Assembly (NCBI RefSeq): GCF_001942345.1
Contig: NZ_MKKI01000011.1
Location: 369,328 to 433,327 of the forward strand
Origin: Corynebacterium sp. CNJ-954
GTDB lineage: Bacteria; Actinomycetota; Actinomycetes; Mycobacteriales; Mycobacteriaceae
DNA length: 64,000 bases
Direction: 5' to 3'
Below, piece after piece: positions 10,147 to 18,655 of the stretch. How positions within the stretch are numbered: position 1 is the first letter of the stretch; the number at the start of each line of letters is the position of its first letter. Under the pieces are notes generated by a model. That model did no database searches. It had not been told where the DNA came from and saw nothing but the letters and a program-made list of their open reading frames with translations. Both the position numbers and the translations under genes were made by a program.

Positions 10147-10333
10147 AGATCCTTCAGCTTCCTAATTGAGAGTCAGTCGAGGTCGGGGGCCCGGGGCACC
10201 GCTGAGCGGCCCCGGGGTGACAACGACGCTCCAGGGTACTCGACAGAGCCCCATTTTTTCTCATCGACGCAATCCAGCGCGGGTTAACGTCCGTCACTGC
10301 TATGGTGGTCAAAAGCGAACCTTGGTCACTGCC

Positions 10334-10366
10334 TGTTACTCATGTTACTGTTGTGACTAATGTGAC
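10334..10366. promoter_or_regulatory. Four direct repeats TGTKAC at exact 9-bp period
   Basis: TGTTAC, TGTTAC, TGTGAC and TGTGAC begin at 10334, 10343, 10352 and 10361. On the other strand they read GTCACA-N3-GTCACA-N3-GTAACA-N3-GTAACA. Direct GTMACA repeats of this spacing resemble sites reported for the response regulator MtrA in actinobacteria. The array lies 62-94 bp before GTG 10428 and about 190 bp before typA, so it could act on either gene. The regulator assignment is inference. Confidence 0.6.
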
Positions 10367-10427
10367 GTTTGATGCGTTCGTGGCGTCCCCGCCGACGGCA
10401 CGATTCACAACCACCGAGAGGCTGACA

Positions 10428-11177
10428 GTGCTTTCCCAGTTCACCCGCACCTCGCGGATCGCACGGACCGGACGACCCGCCCGTCGCATCACCCGCGCCG
10501 TCTCCGCCGTCCTGACCGCTGTAGCCGTGTCCGCAGGCGCGTCGTTGGCCGCAGCACCGGCGGCACATGCCGCCCCTGCGCTGCCGGGCCTCCCCGATCT
10601 TCCCGTCGACAACCTCGGACGCCCCACACCGGAGCTCCTGCAGCAGATCGAGGATTTCGCCAACAGTCCCGACGTCCCCGACAACGTCAGTGACATCCTC
10701 AAGCGGGTCGTCAGCTTCTTCCGTGGCGACGGGGAACCCGGTGTCGGTCTCCCGGACAACGCACCGGGATTCACCCAGTTCGGTTGGCCGACACTCGCGT
10801 CGAACTGCATCGGGGGCACAAGTAATGCGGTCGGCCTGGCCATGGGCGTCCCCGGCCCCGCCGAACTGCCGCTCCCCGGTGTTCCCGGTGGCCACGTCTC
10901 CTTCGTCTTCACTGCACTGGGCACCGGAACCGTTGCCGAGAAGCAGAACACCGGAATGCGGGTGCACTGGGTAAACATCAACAACGGACGGATCGGCCAC
11001 ACGGAACTCGCCTACGGCGGGATCAACCCGGAGGGACCCGCCACCATCAACGGCCTGGCAGACACCGGCCCCGGTAATGTCCTCGCCCTGTTGGAGGGCG
11101 GGGTGACCACCAACGAGGAGGGCGCGCAGGGCAACTGCACCTTCCTGCCGACCGCCGGGATCTTCAACGTCCGCTGA
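10428..11177 (+). CDS. secreted protein of unknown function
   Basis: The 249-residue product begins with an Arg-rich n-region, a hydrophobic core and a cleavage site after AAPAAHA, a typical exported-protein leader. The mature part begins with a Pro/Leu-rich segment (PALPGLPDLP), then a region of about 170 residues with few Cys (NCIGGT, GNCTF) and a conserved-looking HVSFVFTALGTG stretch. I cannot assign a Pfam family. GTG 10428 is chosen for GAGAGG at 6 nt and because it directly opens the signal peptide; an upstream extension would put about 40 non-signal residues in front. The 9-bp repeat array upstream suggests control by an envelope-stress regulator. Confidence 0.75.
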   Translation: MLSQFTRTSRIARTGRPARRITRAVSAVLTAVAVSAGASLAAAPAAHAAPALPGLPDLPVDNLGRPTPELLQQIEDFANSPDVPDNVSDILKRVVSFFRGDGEPGVGLPDNAPGFTQFGWPTLASNCIGGTSNAVGLAMGVPGPAELPLPGVPGGHVSFVFTALGTGTVAEKQNTGMRVHWVNINNGRIGHTELAYGGINPEGPATINGLADTGPGNVLALLEGGVTTNEEGAQGNCTFLPTAGIFNVR

Positions 11178-11200
11178 CCCCGTACCGCCACGACATCTCC

Positions 11201-11746
11201 ATGAGTGCAGCGCATCCGCCCAAGACCGAGAGCTTCGACATCGCCGGGTTGAGCAACACCGACCCGAAGGGATTCATCCGTCGGGTGGACCAGTGGCACC
11301 AGCATGACGGCATGCTGTACATGGCCAGGCCGGCAGACCACCCTCGCTTCGGCTACCTCGAGAGCTGGTTGATCCCGCCACTTGATCTGCGCGTCAACCG
11401 CTTCCACTTCCGTGACGGGGAAGGCGGCCGGTTCGCCGGCCAGGATCTCTACGTCGACATCGCCTTGATCGACCGTGACGATCTCCAGTGGCGTACCATC
11501 GACCTGTATGTCGACCTGGTCACCTATGCCGGGGGCCGATGGGAGGTTCTCGACCTGGAGGAGCTCGGTGATGCACTTCTCGCTGGTCATATCGACGCCA
11601 CGACGGCTGCGCGGGCGCTTGAGTCGTCCCAACGCCTCATCAACGGGATGCTGGACCAGGGCGGGGTAGACGGCTGGTTGACGACCCGGGGTTTCCACCT
11701 GTCCTGGGCCGACGAGGTCACACTGGCGGCCCCTGAATCGACGTAG
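11201..11746 (+). CDS. DUF402 domain protein
   Basis: A 181-residue soluble protein. The central part matches the DUF402 pattern: a hydrophobic strand pair with LYVDIALIDRDD, then DLYVDLVTY, and a helical part with DLEELGDALLAGHID followed by a helix. Members are phosphoesterase-like proteins (relatives of FomD and Ntdp), but this one has no assigned substrate. It begins 23 nt after the secreted-protein gene, so the two may share a transcript, though its Shine-Dalgarno is weak. A strong hairpin follows at 11938. Confidence 0.78.
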   Translation: MSAAHPPKTESFDIAGLSNTDPKGFIRRVDQWHQHDGMLYMARPADHPRFGYLESWLIPPLDLRVNRFHFRDGEGGRFAGQDLYVDIALIDRDDLQWRTIDLYVDLVTYAGGRWEVLDLEELGDALLAGHIDATTAARALESSQRLINGMLDQGGVDGWLTTRGFHLSWADEVTLAAPEST

Positions 11747-11937
11747 CCCTCCACGGAGGCCCCTGCGCCACCACTACGTGAATTTCCACCGACACTGCAG
11801 GGCACTGCCAGCATCCTCCAAGATCACGGTCGTAAGTTGATTGTCAGAGCCACCGCAACGGTGGCCGGCAGGCAGAGAAGCGACCGGAAGGACACCCCGT
11901 ATACGGCAGCTGAGCATTCTCCTCTTGAAACGTCAGC

Positions 11938-11973
11938 AGTTAACCCCCCGACCCTCTGGGCCGGGGGTTAACT
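11938..11973. terminator. Bidirectional hairpin between the DUF402 gene and the acyl-CoA dehydrogenase gene
   Basis: The arms AGTTAACCCCC (11938-11948) and GGGGGTTAACT (11963-11973) are perfectly complementary. The hairpin sits between two convergent genes. No long T run follows on either side. Confidence 0.75.
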
Positions 11974-11997
11974 GTGTGTCCGGGGGTTCCCCGGCCT

Positions 11998-13167
11998 CTA
12001 CTTGAGGATCTGGCGGCCCATGACCATGCGGCAGACCTGGTTGGTGCCCTCGTAGATCTGCGTGATCTTGGCGTCGCGCATCATGCGCTCAACCGGGAAG
12101 TCACGGGTGTAGCCGTACCCGCCGAGCAGCTGTACCGCGTCGGTGGTCACCTGCATCGCGATGTCGGAGGCGAAGGTCTTCGACCCGGCGGCCAGCAGCC
12201 CCAGCTTCTCCCCGCCCTCTGCCTCGCCGCGCTCCGCGTTGGAGGCCGCGGTGTAGATCATCAGCCGTGCGGCGTCGATCTTCATCTTCATGTCGGCGAG
12301 CATGAACTGCGTGTTCTGGAAGGCCGCAATGGGCTTACCGAACTGCTTGCGCTCCTTGACGTACTCGACTGCGGCGTCGAACGCGCCCTGGGCGATACCG
12401 AGTGCCTGGGCGCCGATCGTCGGCCGGGTGTGGTCCAGGGTCGCCAAGGCGGTCTTGAACCCGGTCCCCTCGTCGCCGATGATGCGGTCGCCGGGGATCC
12501 GGCAGTCCTCGAAGTACAGTTCGGCGGTCGGTGACCCCTTGATACCCAGCTTGTGCTCGAGGCCACCGACCCGGAATCCGGGATCGTCCTTGTGCACCAT
12601 GAAGGCGGAGATCCCGTTGGCCCCGGCCTCTGGGTCAGTCACGGCCATCACGGTGTACCACGTGGATTTTCCACCGTTGGTGATGAAGCACTTGGAACCG
12701 TTGAGGACCCACCCGTCACCGTCCTTGGCGGCCTTTGTCTTCATGCCACCGGCGTCAGAGCCGGCCTCACGCTCGGTCAGCGCGTAGGACGCCATCGCAC
12801 CGTTGGCGATGTCCGGGAGGACCTGCTGCTTGAGCTCCTCGGACCCCGACAGGATCAGCCCCATCGTGCCGAGCTTGTTCACGGCCGGGATCAGTGAGGA
12901 CGCCCCACACACGCGGGCGACTTCCTCAATGACGATCACCGCAGCCAGGGAGTCGCCGCCCTGTCCGCCGTAGGCCTCACCGACGTGGATCGCGTTGAAC
13001 CCGCTGTCATTGAGCGCCTTCAGTGCCTCTTCCGGGAAGCGCTCGTCCTCGTCGACGGCAGCAGCGTACGGAGCGATCTCCTGCTCCGACAGTCCACGGA
13101 TACTATCGCGGAGCTCGCGGTACTCGTCCGGCAACTGGAAAAGGTCAAAATCAGGGTTGAAAGCCAT
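11998..13167 (-). CDS. acyl-CoA dehydrogenase, FadE25-like
   Basis: A 389-residue flavoprotein that would introduce a trans-2 double bond into acyl-CoA. It closely resembles mycobacterial FadE25 as I recall it, including PAVNKLGTMGLIL, the flavin segment ALTEREAGSDA, WYTVMAVTDP, RPTIGAQALGIAQGA and the C-terminal DAKITQIYEGTNQ, whose Glu is the likely catalytic base. ATG 13167 has AGGAGA upstream and gives the normal family length; 44 extra upstream residues are possible but unlikely. FadE25 has been linked to branched-chain or short acyl-CoA oxidation; the substrate here is inferred only from similarity. It is divergent from the DUF4232 lipoprotein gene. Confidence 0.9.
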   Translation of the reverse strand: MAFNPDFDLFQLPDEYRELRDSIRGLSEQEIAPYAAAVDEDERFPEEALKALNDSGFNAIHVGEAYGGQGGDSLAAVIVIEEVARVCGASSLIPAVNKLGTMGLILSGSEELKQQVLPDIANGAMASYALTEREAGSDAGGMKTKAAKDGDGWVLNGSKCFITNGGKSTWYTVMAVTDPEAGANGISAFMVHKDDPGFRVGGLEHKLGIKGSPTAELYFEDCRIPGDRIIGDEGTGFKTALATLDHTRPTIGAQALGIAQGAFDAAVEYVKERKQFGKPIAAFQNTQFMLADMKMKIDAARLMIYTAASNAERGEAEGGEKLGLLAAGSKTFASDIAMQVTTDAVQLLGGYGYTRDFPVERMMRDAKITQIYEGTNQVCRMVMGRQILK

Positions 13168-13284
13168 GAACGTCAGTCTCCTGGGAAATCGTTGGAAATG
13201 CTCGCACCGGACGTTACCCGGGACGGTCCGTCTGCACCGAGGTACGCCGAACCCGATGATGTGATTCAGCCTACACTGGGGGCC

Positions 13285-14025
13285 ATGGTTACTCAGCACC
13301 CGCAGGGGACTCCGAACAGCACAGATACCACCACCAGCGTGGCAGGTCGCGCCAGGTTTCGTCGCACCGCGGCTGTGGGAGCTGTGGGGGCGTCACTGAT
13401 CCTGGCGATGTCGGTCCTCAGCGCGTGTTCCGACGGAGACAGTTCGACGGACGCGGGCACGACGCCGATCGAGGGCGCCGGGTCCACCAGTGACTCTGCC
13501 GCAGACCCCGCCGGCACTCCTGCCGATACTCCTGCCGACAGCGGTGACAACGCCGGGGACACTGGTAATTCGGGCGGTGAAGGCCGCTGTACGACTGACG
13601 GTCTCGACATCGCACTGGGCCAGAGCCAGGGCGCGGCCGGCAGCCTGCTGGTGGACGTGAACTTCACCAACTCCACGTCCGAGGACTGCACCCTGTCCGG
13701 GTTCCCCGGCGTAACGCTCGTTGACGACGCCGGCGATCCGCTCGGTGCCCCCGCAGTCCGCGAGGACAACGCCCCCGGCGGAGTTGTCGACCTCCGCCCC
13801 GGCGACTCAGCTACTGCAGCCCTGAAGATCAGCAGGGCGGAGAACTACGATGACCAGACCTGCGGCCCGACTCCCGCCGGCGGACTGCAGGTCATCGTGC
13901 CCGAGGAAACCGACACCACAGTCCTGAGCTTCGCCGACGGTTCCGGCGACCTCGCCCAGGTCACCGCGTGCACCGACGACTCGGTGGAGCTGCTGTCCGT
14001 CCAGCCCCTCACTGCTGGCGCGTGA
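13285..14025 (+). CDS. DUF4232 lipoprotein
   Basis: A 246-residue lipoprotein: a signal peptide ends in LSAC, followed by a Ser/Thr/Asp/Pro-rich linker of about 75 residues with TPADTPADSGD-type repeats. The C-terminal DUF4232 domain has the usual pair of Cys (EGRCTTDGL and SEDCTLSGFPG) and a second Cys pair (DQTCGPTP, VTACTD). The domain is a beta-sandwich found in actinobacterial envelope proteins of unknown function. The last codon overlaps the GTG start of the following membrane-protein gene (GTGA), implying coupled translation. Confidence 0.85.
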   Translation: MVTQHPQGTPNSTDTTTSVAGRARFRRTAAVGAVGASLILAMSVLSACSDGDSSTDAGTTPIEGAGSTSDSAADPAGTPADTPADSGDNAGDTGNSGGEGRCTTDGLDIALGQSQGAAGSLLVDVNFTNSTSEDCTLSGFPGVTLVDDAGDPLGAPAVREDNAPGGVVDLRPGDSATAALKISRAENYDDQTCGPTPAGGLQVIVPEETDTTVLSFADGSGDLAQVTACTDDSVELLSVQPLTAGA

Positions 14026-15803
14026 TCCGGGCACTTACTCCCGTCGTCATCGCGGTCGCCGTCCTGGTACTGCGGGGATGGCAGTTGAGCCAACGAACCT
14101 TCTACTGGGATGACCTTGTCATTCCCGCCCGATTCCGGGACACCGGCCTGTGGGTCCCCTACGACGGTCACCTCATGCCCGGCTCGGCTGCCGTACAGAT
14201 CCTCGCAGACTCCGTGGCCCCCTTGCAGTGGTGGCTACCTGCAGTCCTGACGGTTGCTGCGACCGCTCTGGCAGCGTTCCTCTGGTGGCGTCTGCTCGGT
14301 CACCTCACGGACAGGCGACTGGTCCGCGCCGCCTCCTTCACCGCGATAATGTTCTCGCCGTTCCTGGGAACCGCCTCCGGCTGGTGGTCAGCAGGCAACA
14401 ATGCCCTCGCCTGGCAGATCGCGGCCGCCGGAGTCGGCGTCATTGTGCTGTCCACCCCGGCGCGTTCGGGGCTGGGTGCGACGATGGCGCGTTCCCTGGC
14501 CGCGAGCCTCGTGTTGTTCGCCGGTCTGTGTATGACGGAGAAGTCCCTGTCAGTGGTTCCTGCGTTGTTCGTGGTGGCGCTGGTACTGCGCGCGGGCGGA
14601 CGACGGACCTCGCTGCCCGTGTTCAGCCTGCCGGGTGTGTTGACCGTGGGGTGGGTCGTTCTCTACCTGCTTCTGGTCGACCGGTCGCCGGGGGCGTTCA
14701 CTCCTGCCCTCGACGGGATCTCCACCGCGCTCGGTTCCTCGGTGCTGCCGGGCGTCCTCGGTGGTCCCTGGAGTTGGGACCGGTGGAACCCGTCGCCCGC
14801 GTTCTCGACGACCCCCGGAGCAGTCCAGGTGGTGGCCGCACTCGTGGTGGCAGGACTCGTCACTGCCTTTGTTGTCCGCCTGAGGTGCCGAATCGTCGTC
14901 GGTCTTGCCGCCCTGGCGGGTTCTGCCGGCTACCTTGTGGTCATCCTGCTGCTGCTTCGTGAGGGACGCACCGGCGAAGGGTCGACAGACCTGTTGGCCC
15001 GTGGCATGCACTACTACGCCGACTGGTGGGCCGTCACCGTCCTCCTTCTCGTCGCCGCCGTGAGCGGGGCCGTGCGCCCGGAGGCCCGTCGTACTGGCCG
15101 CGCCGGGTCCGCTGACCGGGCGGAACCGCAGACGGCAGCCGCGGCGGCGGTCTGCCTCCTCTTCATCGTCAGCTCGACCGCGTCCACCGTCACCTGGGTC
15201 TCGGCGTGGTCCGGGGATGAGACCGGCGATTATCTTGCCGGAGTTCGCCAGGCGGTCGATGACGCTGAATCCTCCGGTATTCCTCTCCCGGACCAGAACA
15301 CCCCCCTTGAGGTGCTTACCCCCCTGATGTCGCCGTACAACACGGTCGGTGCGGTGGCCGGTCGGTTGCACGGCGGTGACGGCATCGGTGCGGTCACCAC
15401 GAATCCGCGGGTCGTGACACCCGACGGACGGGTCGCGGATGCCGCCGTGCTCGACATCGCCAGAAGCGCTACGGGAGGCTCCCCTGGCTGCGGTATTCGG
15501 GTAGAAGCCGGCCAGCCGCAGATCATCACCGTTGATCCCGCGCTTCCTTTCGGGGACTGGACGTGGGAGTTCACCGCGACCGCCGACCAGCCTGTCACCG
15601 TCGGGCTGTCCACCCCCAACGGCCTCGAGGAGGAATCGCAGTGGCGTGCACGGACCGTGGACGTCGACGTGGGCACTGATCTCGTGACCAGGTGGGTCAA
15701 TCTGTCCGGCGGCGGGGGGACGATCCTGGCAGAGGTCGACGGCCCGCCCGGATCCCACGTCTGTGTCGGTGCCGGCGCGGTCGGTCCGCTTCTGGCCCGC
15801 TAG
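14022..15803 (+). CDS. multi-pass membrane protein, possible GT-C-type glycosyltransferase
   Basis: A 593-residue protein with about ten membrane segments in the first 400 residues and a soluble C-terminal domain of about 190 residues outside. The first loop carries RTFYWDDLVIPARF; an Asp pair in this loop is where lipid-linked-sugar-dependent GT-C enzymes keep their catalytic acid. The C-terminal part looks like a beta-rich carbohydrate-binding domain. GTG 14022 overlaps the preceding stop by 4 nt. A sugar-transfer role is inferred from architecture only; the alternative is a structural envelope protein. It is probably in one unit with the DUF4232 lipoprotein. Confidence 0.65.
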   Translation: MIRALTPVVIAVAVLVLRGWQLSQRTFYWDDLVIPARFRDTGLWVPYDGHLMPGSAAVQILADSVAPLQWWLPAVLTVAATALAAFLWWRLLGHLTDRRLVRAASFTAIMFSPFLGTASGWWSAGNNALAWQIAAAGVGVIVLSTPARSGLGATMARSLAASLVLFAGLCMTEKSLSVVPALFVVALVLRAGGRRTSLPVFSLPGVLTVGWVVLYLLLVDRSPGAFTPALDGISTALGSSVLPGVLGGPWSWDRWNPSPAFSTTPGAVQVVAALVVAGLVTAFVVRLRCRIVVGLAALAGSAGYLVVILLLLREGRTGEGSTDLLARGMHYYADWWAVTVLLLVAAVSGAVRPEARRTGRAGSADRAEPQTAAAAAVCLLFIVSSTASTVTWVSAWSGDETGDYLAGVRQAVDDAESSGIPLPDQNTPLEVLTPLMSPYNTVGAVAGRLHGGDGIGAVTTNPRVVTPDGRVADAAVLDIARSATGGSPGCGIRVEAGQPQIITVDPALPFGDWTWEFTATADQPVTVGLSTPNGLEEESQWRARTVDVDVGTDLVTRWVNLSGGGGTILAEVDGPPGSHVCVGAGAVGPLLAR

Positions 15804-15855
15804 GCTGGGGACGAGACTCAGGACACAAACGACCTCGACGAAAGGCACCCACATC

Positions 15856-16524
15856 ATGTACGACATCGTCATCATCGGCGGCCACGGGAAGGTGGCCCTG
15901 CTGACGGCACCGATGCTCGTCGAGTCGGGCAGCACCGTGACGTCGGTGATCCGCTCCCGTGACCAGTTCAATGAGGTCAGGGAAACCGGCGCGACCCCCA
16001 CTGTGGCGGATATCGAATCCATGAGCACCGATGCCATCGCCGAACTCCTCGAGGGGCATGACACCGTCATCTGGGCTGCGGGTGCCGGCGGAGGAGATCC
16101 CGAACGCACCTGGGCGGTGGACCGTGACGCGGCAATCCGCACCATCAACGCCGCCGAAGAGGTCGGTATCAGCCGCTTCATCATGGTGTCGTGGTCGGGT
16201 TCCTACCTCGACCACTGCATTCCCGAGGACAGCGACTTCTACCCGTACGCAGAGTCGAAGGCGGCTGCCGACCAGCACCTCCGCGATTCCGAACTCGACT
16301 GGACGATCATCGCGCCGAGCAAACTGACCGATGACCGGGACCGCGGTGGGATCGAGATCCTTCCGGAGGGCGACGGACGGACCGACGCCACCGAAGTGCC
16401 GCGGGAGACCGTGGCCCAGACCATTGTCGCTGCACTGGAGTGCCCACAGACTTCAGCGCGGACGATCAGGTTCAACGAGGGCAATGAAGACCCCCACGAG
16501 GCGTTGCGGAGGATCGAATGGTGA
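15856..16524 (+). CDS. NAD(P)-binding protein, atypical SDR (NmrA/YwnB-like)
   Basis: A 222-residue Rossmann protein. The N-terminus MYDIVIIGGHGKVA provides the glycine-rich dinucleotide loop, followed by acidic DIESMS after the second strand and VIWAAGAGG. The YAESKAA segment supplies a Tyr-x-x-x-Lys-like pair, and DWTIIAPSKLTDD is typical of NAD(P)H-binding atypical SDRs. The substrate is unknown. ATG 15856 has GAAAGG upstream. Its end overlaps the start of the patatin-like gene by 7 nt, so the two are probably made together. Confidence 0.82.
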   Translation: MYDIVIIGGHGKVALLTAPMLVESGSTVTSVIRSRDQFNEVRETGATPTVADIESMSTDAIAELLEGHDTVIWAAGAGGGDPERTWAVDRDAAIRTINAAEEVGISRFIMVSWSGSYLDHCIPEDSDFYPYAESKAAADQHLRDSELDWTIIAPSKLTDDRDRGGIEILPEGDGRTDATEVPRETVAQTIVAALECPQTSARTIRFNEGNEDPHEALRRIEW

Positions 16525-17417
16525 CCCCCTCCGACTCGGCACATGTGGAAGCCCCCGACGTCGCCCTCCTTTTCGAAGGCGGGGGGATGCGCAACAGTTA
16601 CACTGCGGCCTGCGTGTCCGAACTCATCGAGCACCAGGTCCGATTCGGCTGGGTCGGTGGAATCTCCGCCGGTGCATCACACACCGTGAACTTCCTGTCT
16701 CACGACGCAGAGCGTGCCAGGCAGAGCTTCGTGGAGTTCGGTGCGGCCCCGGGCACCGGTGGTATCAGCTCCTTCCTCCGTGGCGACGGCTACTTCAACG
16801 CCGAGTTCATCTACGAGACCTCAGGGCTGCCAGGCAACGAGTTTCCGTTCGACTGGGACGAGTTCGCCGCTGACCCGACACCGTTCCGCATCGGTGCGAT
16901 GCATGCCCGGACCGGCGAGACGGTCTACTGGGGCCGGGACGACATTCCGGACCTGCAGTCGTTGATGAAGAGAGTCAGGGCGTCCTCGACGATGCCCGTA
17001 CTGATGAAGACTCCTGAGGTCGACGGCGAGCCGTATGTCGACGGAGCACTGGGGTCCTCCGGTGGGGTGCTGCTGGAAGCGGCCGAGGACGATGGTTTCA
17101 GGAAGTTCCTGGTCATCTGCACCCGCCCACGCGATTACGTCAAACCTGACGTCAAGTACCCCGGGGCGGTACGACGTGTGCTCAGAGATACGCCGGCTGT
17201 CGCAGAGGCCGTCATCACCCGGCCCGCACGCTACAACGCGACCAAGCGCCGTCTCCTCGAGTTGGAGGCCGAGGGGCGTGCACTCCTGTTCTTCCCGGAC
17301 CATATGCGGATAGCGAACACCGAACGCAAGATCGACAAACTGCGGGCGTCCTACGAGGACGGCGCGGCGCAGACCAGTGCCGACTGGCCGCGGTGGATGG
17401 AGTTCCTCACGGCGTAA
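16518..17417 (+). CDS. patatin-like phospholipase
   Basis: A 299-residue serine hydrolase. It has the oxyanion-hole loop FEGGGMR, the nucleophile elbow GISAGAS (G-x-S-x-G) and the catalytic Asp in VDGALG, giving a complete Ser-Asp dyad in the usual order. There is no signal peptide, so it should act inside the cell on phospholipids or other acyl esters. It resembles the YjjU/RssA group. ATG 16518 lies in the end of the previous gene, showing translational coupling. Confidence 0.88.
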   Translation: MVTPSDSAHVEAPDVALLFEGGGMRNSYTAACVSELIEHQVRFGWVGGISAGASHTVNFLSHDAERARQSFVEFGAAPGTGGISSFLRGDGYFNAEFIYETSGLPGNEFPFDWDEFAADPTPFRIGAMHARTGETVYWGRDDIPDLQSLMKRVRASSTMPVLMKTPEVDGEPYVDGALGSSGGVLLEAAEDDGFRKFLVICTRPRDYVKPDVKYPGAVRRVLRDTPAVAEAVITRPARYNATKRRLLELEAEGRALLFFPDHMRIANTERKIDKLRASYEDGAAQTSADWPRWMEFLTA

Positions 17418-17463
17418 CCCGTAGTCGCTGACCGGCCGCCGGCCACCCTGTACAGTTCGATCC

Positions 17464-17994
17464 ATGGACGCCAGGCCCCGCGGAGACGGGCTCCTCCGCC
17501 CCTCCGATCTTCCCGAGGTCATCGCGCACCGACGCGCGCTCCTTCACCGCAGCCGTGTGCCCACTGCTGAGCTCGCCGCCTCCACGGACGATCTCCGGCG
17601 CATCGACATGATGATCACCGCGAATGAGGACAGGGCACAGTCCCCCGCGTCCGCCATGGCGTGGACGATCGTGGTCACAGTCGTTGCGGGACTGCTCGTC
17701 CTCGGTGGGTTCCGCCTCATCACCGTCGTCACCGAACCGCGGATCTGGGATATCGCGGGGACGGCCGGAGGTCTGCTTCTGGTCCTCGGCGGCTTCTTCA
17801 GCGGCGTACTCTGTGTGGTCTATCTGTGGGCAGGCGTCGCACTGCACCGTCGGACCATCCGGCAGGACCGGGCATTCCGGTCCGCCATGCACGAATTGTT
17901 GCCCGAGGTCGACCAAAGGTCCGCAGTCACGGGTTCCAGTCGTGCCTGGTTGGTCGGTCAGCTCAACGCCGTCGGGGAAGAAGAGATGCGGTAG
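17464..17994 (+). CDS. small two-span membrane protein, unknown
   Basis: A 176-residue protein with a basic N-terminal part, two membrane segments (about residues 66-87 and 98-122) and a cytoplasmic tail. I do not recognise a family. It starts 46 nt after the patatin-like gene with the same orientation. Composition and codon use look like the neighbours. Confidence 0.65.
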   Translation: MDARPRGDGLLRPSDLPEVIAHRRALLHRSRVPTAELAASTDDLRRIDMMITANEDRAQSPASAMAWTIVVTVVAGLLVLGGFRLITVVTEPRIWDIAGTAGGLLLVLGGFFSGVLCVVYLWAGVALHRRTIRQDRAFRSAMHELLPEVDQRSAVTGSSRAWLVGQLNAVGEEEMR

Positions 17995-18077
17995 CGGGTA
18001 ACATTTCCGCAGCACAGGCGATTGTTTTTGTGAGTGAACCACTATCGGACTTCTCACCACCCTGGAAGTGATGCACC

Positions 18078-18575
18078 ATGTCATCCTCACGCTCTTTCCC
18101 TCAGCGGCTCCTCGCCGGAGTCGCCGCACTGGCCGCGTCCACAGCGCTGGCCGTCGGCATCGCCAGCCCTGCACAGGGCCAGGAGGGCCGACCGTTGGCC
18201 GTCTACCAGATCCCGGCGCTCGGGCTTCATGTCAATGGGCTCGTCGTCCCCGGCCCCTACTTCGCCTCCGTCGTGGCCCGAACCACCGGCACTCCTGGTG
18301 AGGTGAACATTTCCGCCCCGGCGGACCCGACCATCTGTTACGGAAGCGCAGCCAGCTCACACGTGACCGTCAACTACCTGAATCTCATGACGGGAAAGGC
18401 CGGTGAGGTCACGGTGAAGCCGTGCGCGACCTACCTCGACCCGACACCGCTGAACGTCACTGAGAGAACCGGCGGCGGACAGGTCGCGGTGTCGATCCGA
18501 GTGACGAACTCCGCGATGTTCCCGGATGCGGGGCAGCCGTCGTTGCCCGGGGCAGGTACGTTCCGCGTTCCGTGA
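18078..18575 (+). CDS. secreted protein, unknown
   Basis: A 165-residue exported protein with a clear signal peptide ending near SPAQGQ. The mature domain of about 130 residues has two Cys (PTICYGS and VKPCATY) that may form a disulfide. It looks beta-rich and has no enzyme motif I recognise. ATG 18078 has GGAAGTGATG upstream. It stands alone between a two-span membrane protein and DUF808. Confidence 0.7.
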   Translation: MSSSRSFPQRLLAGVAALAASTALAVGIASPAQGQEGRPLAVYQIPALGLHVNGLVVPGPYFASVVARTTGTPGEVNISAPADPTICYGSAASSHVTVNYLNLMTGKAGEVTVKPCATYLDPTPLNVTERTGGGQVAVSIRVTNSAMFPDAGQPSLPGAGTFRVP

Positions 18576-18655
18576 CGTCCACCCACCGGCCGGGGCCAGG
18601 ATGTCTTAGGATAGGGAACTTCTCCCCCATCCCCTGACTTTCTACGGAGTACGCC

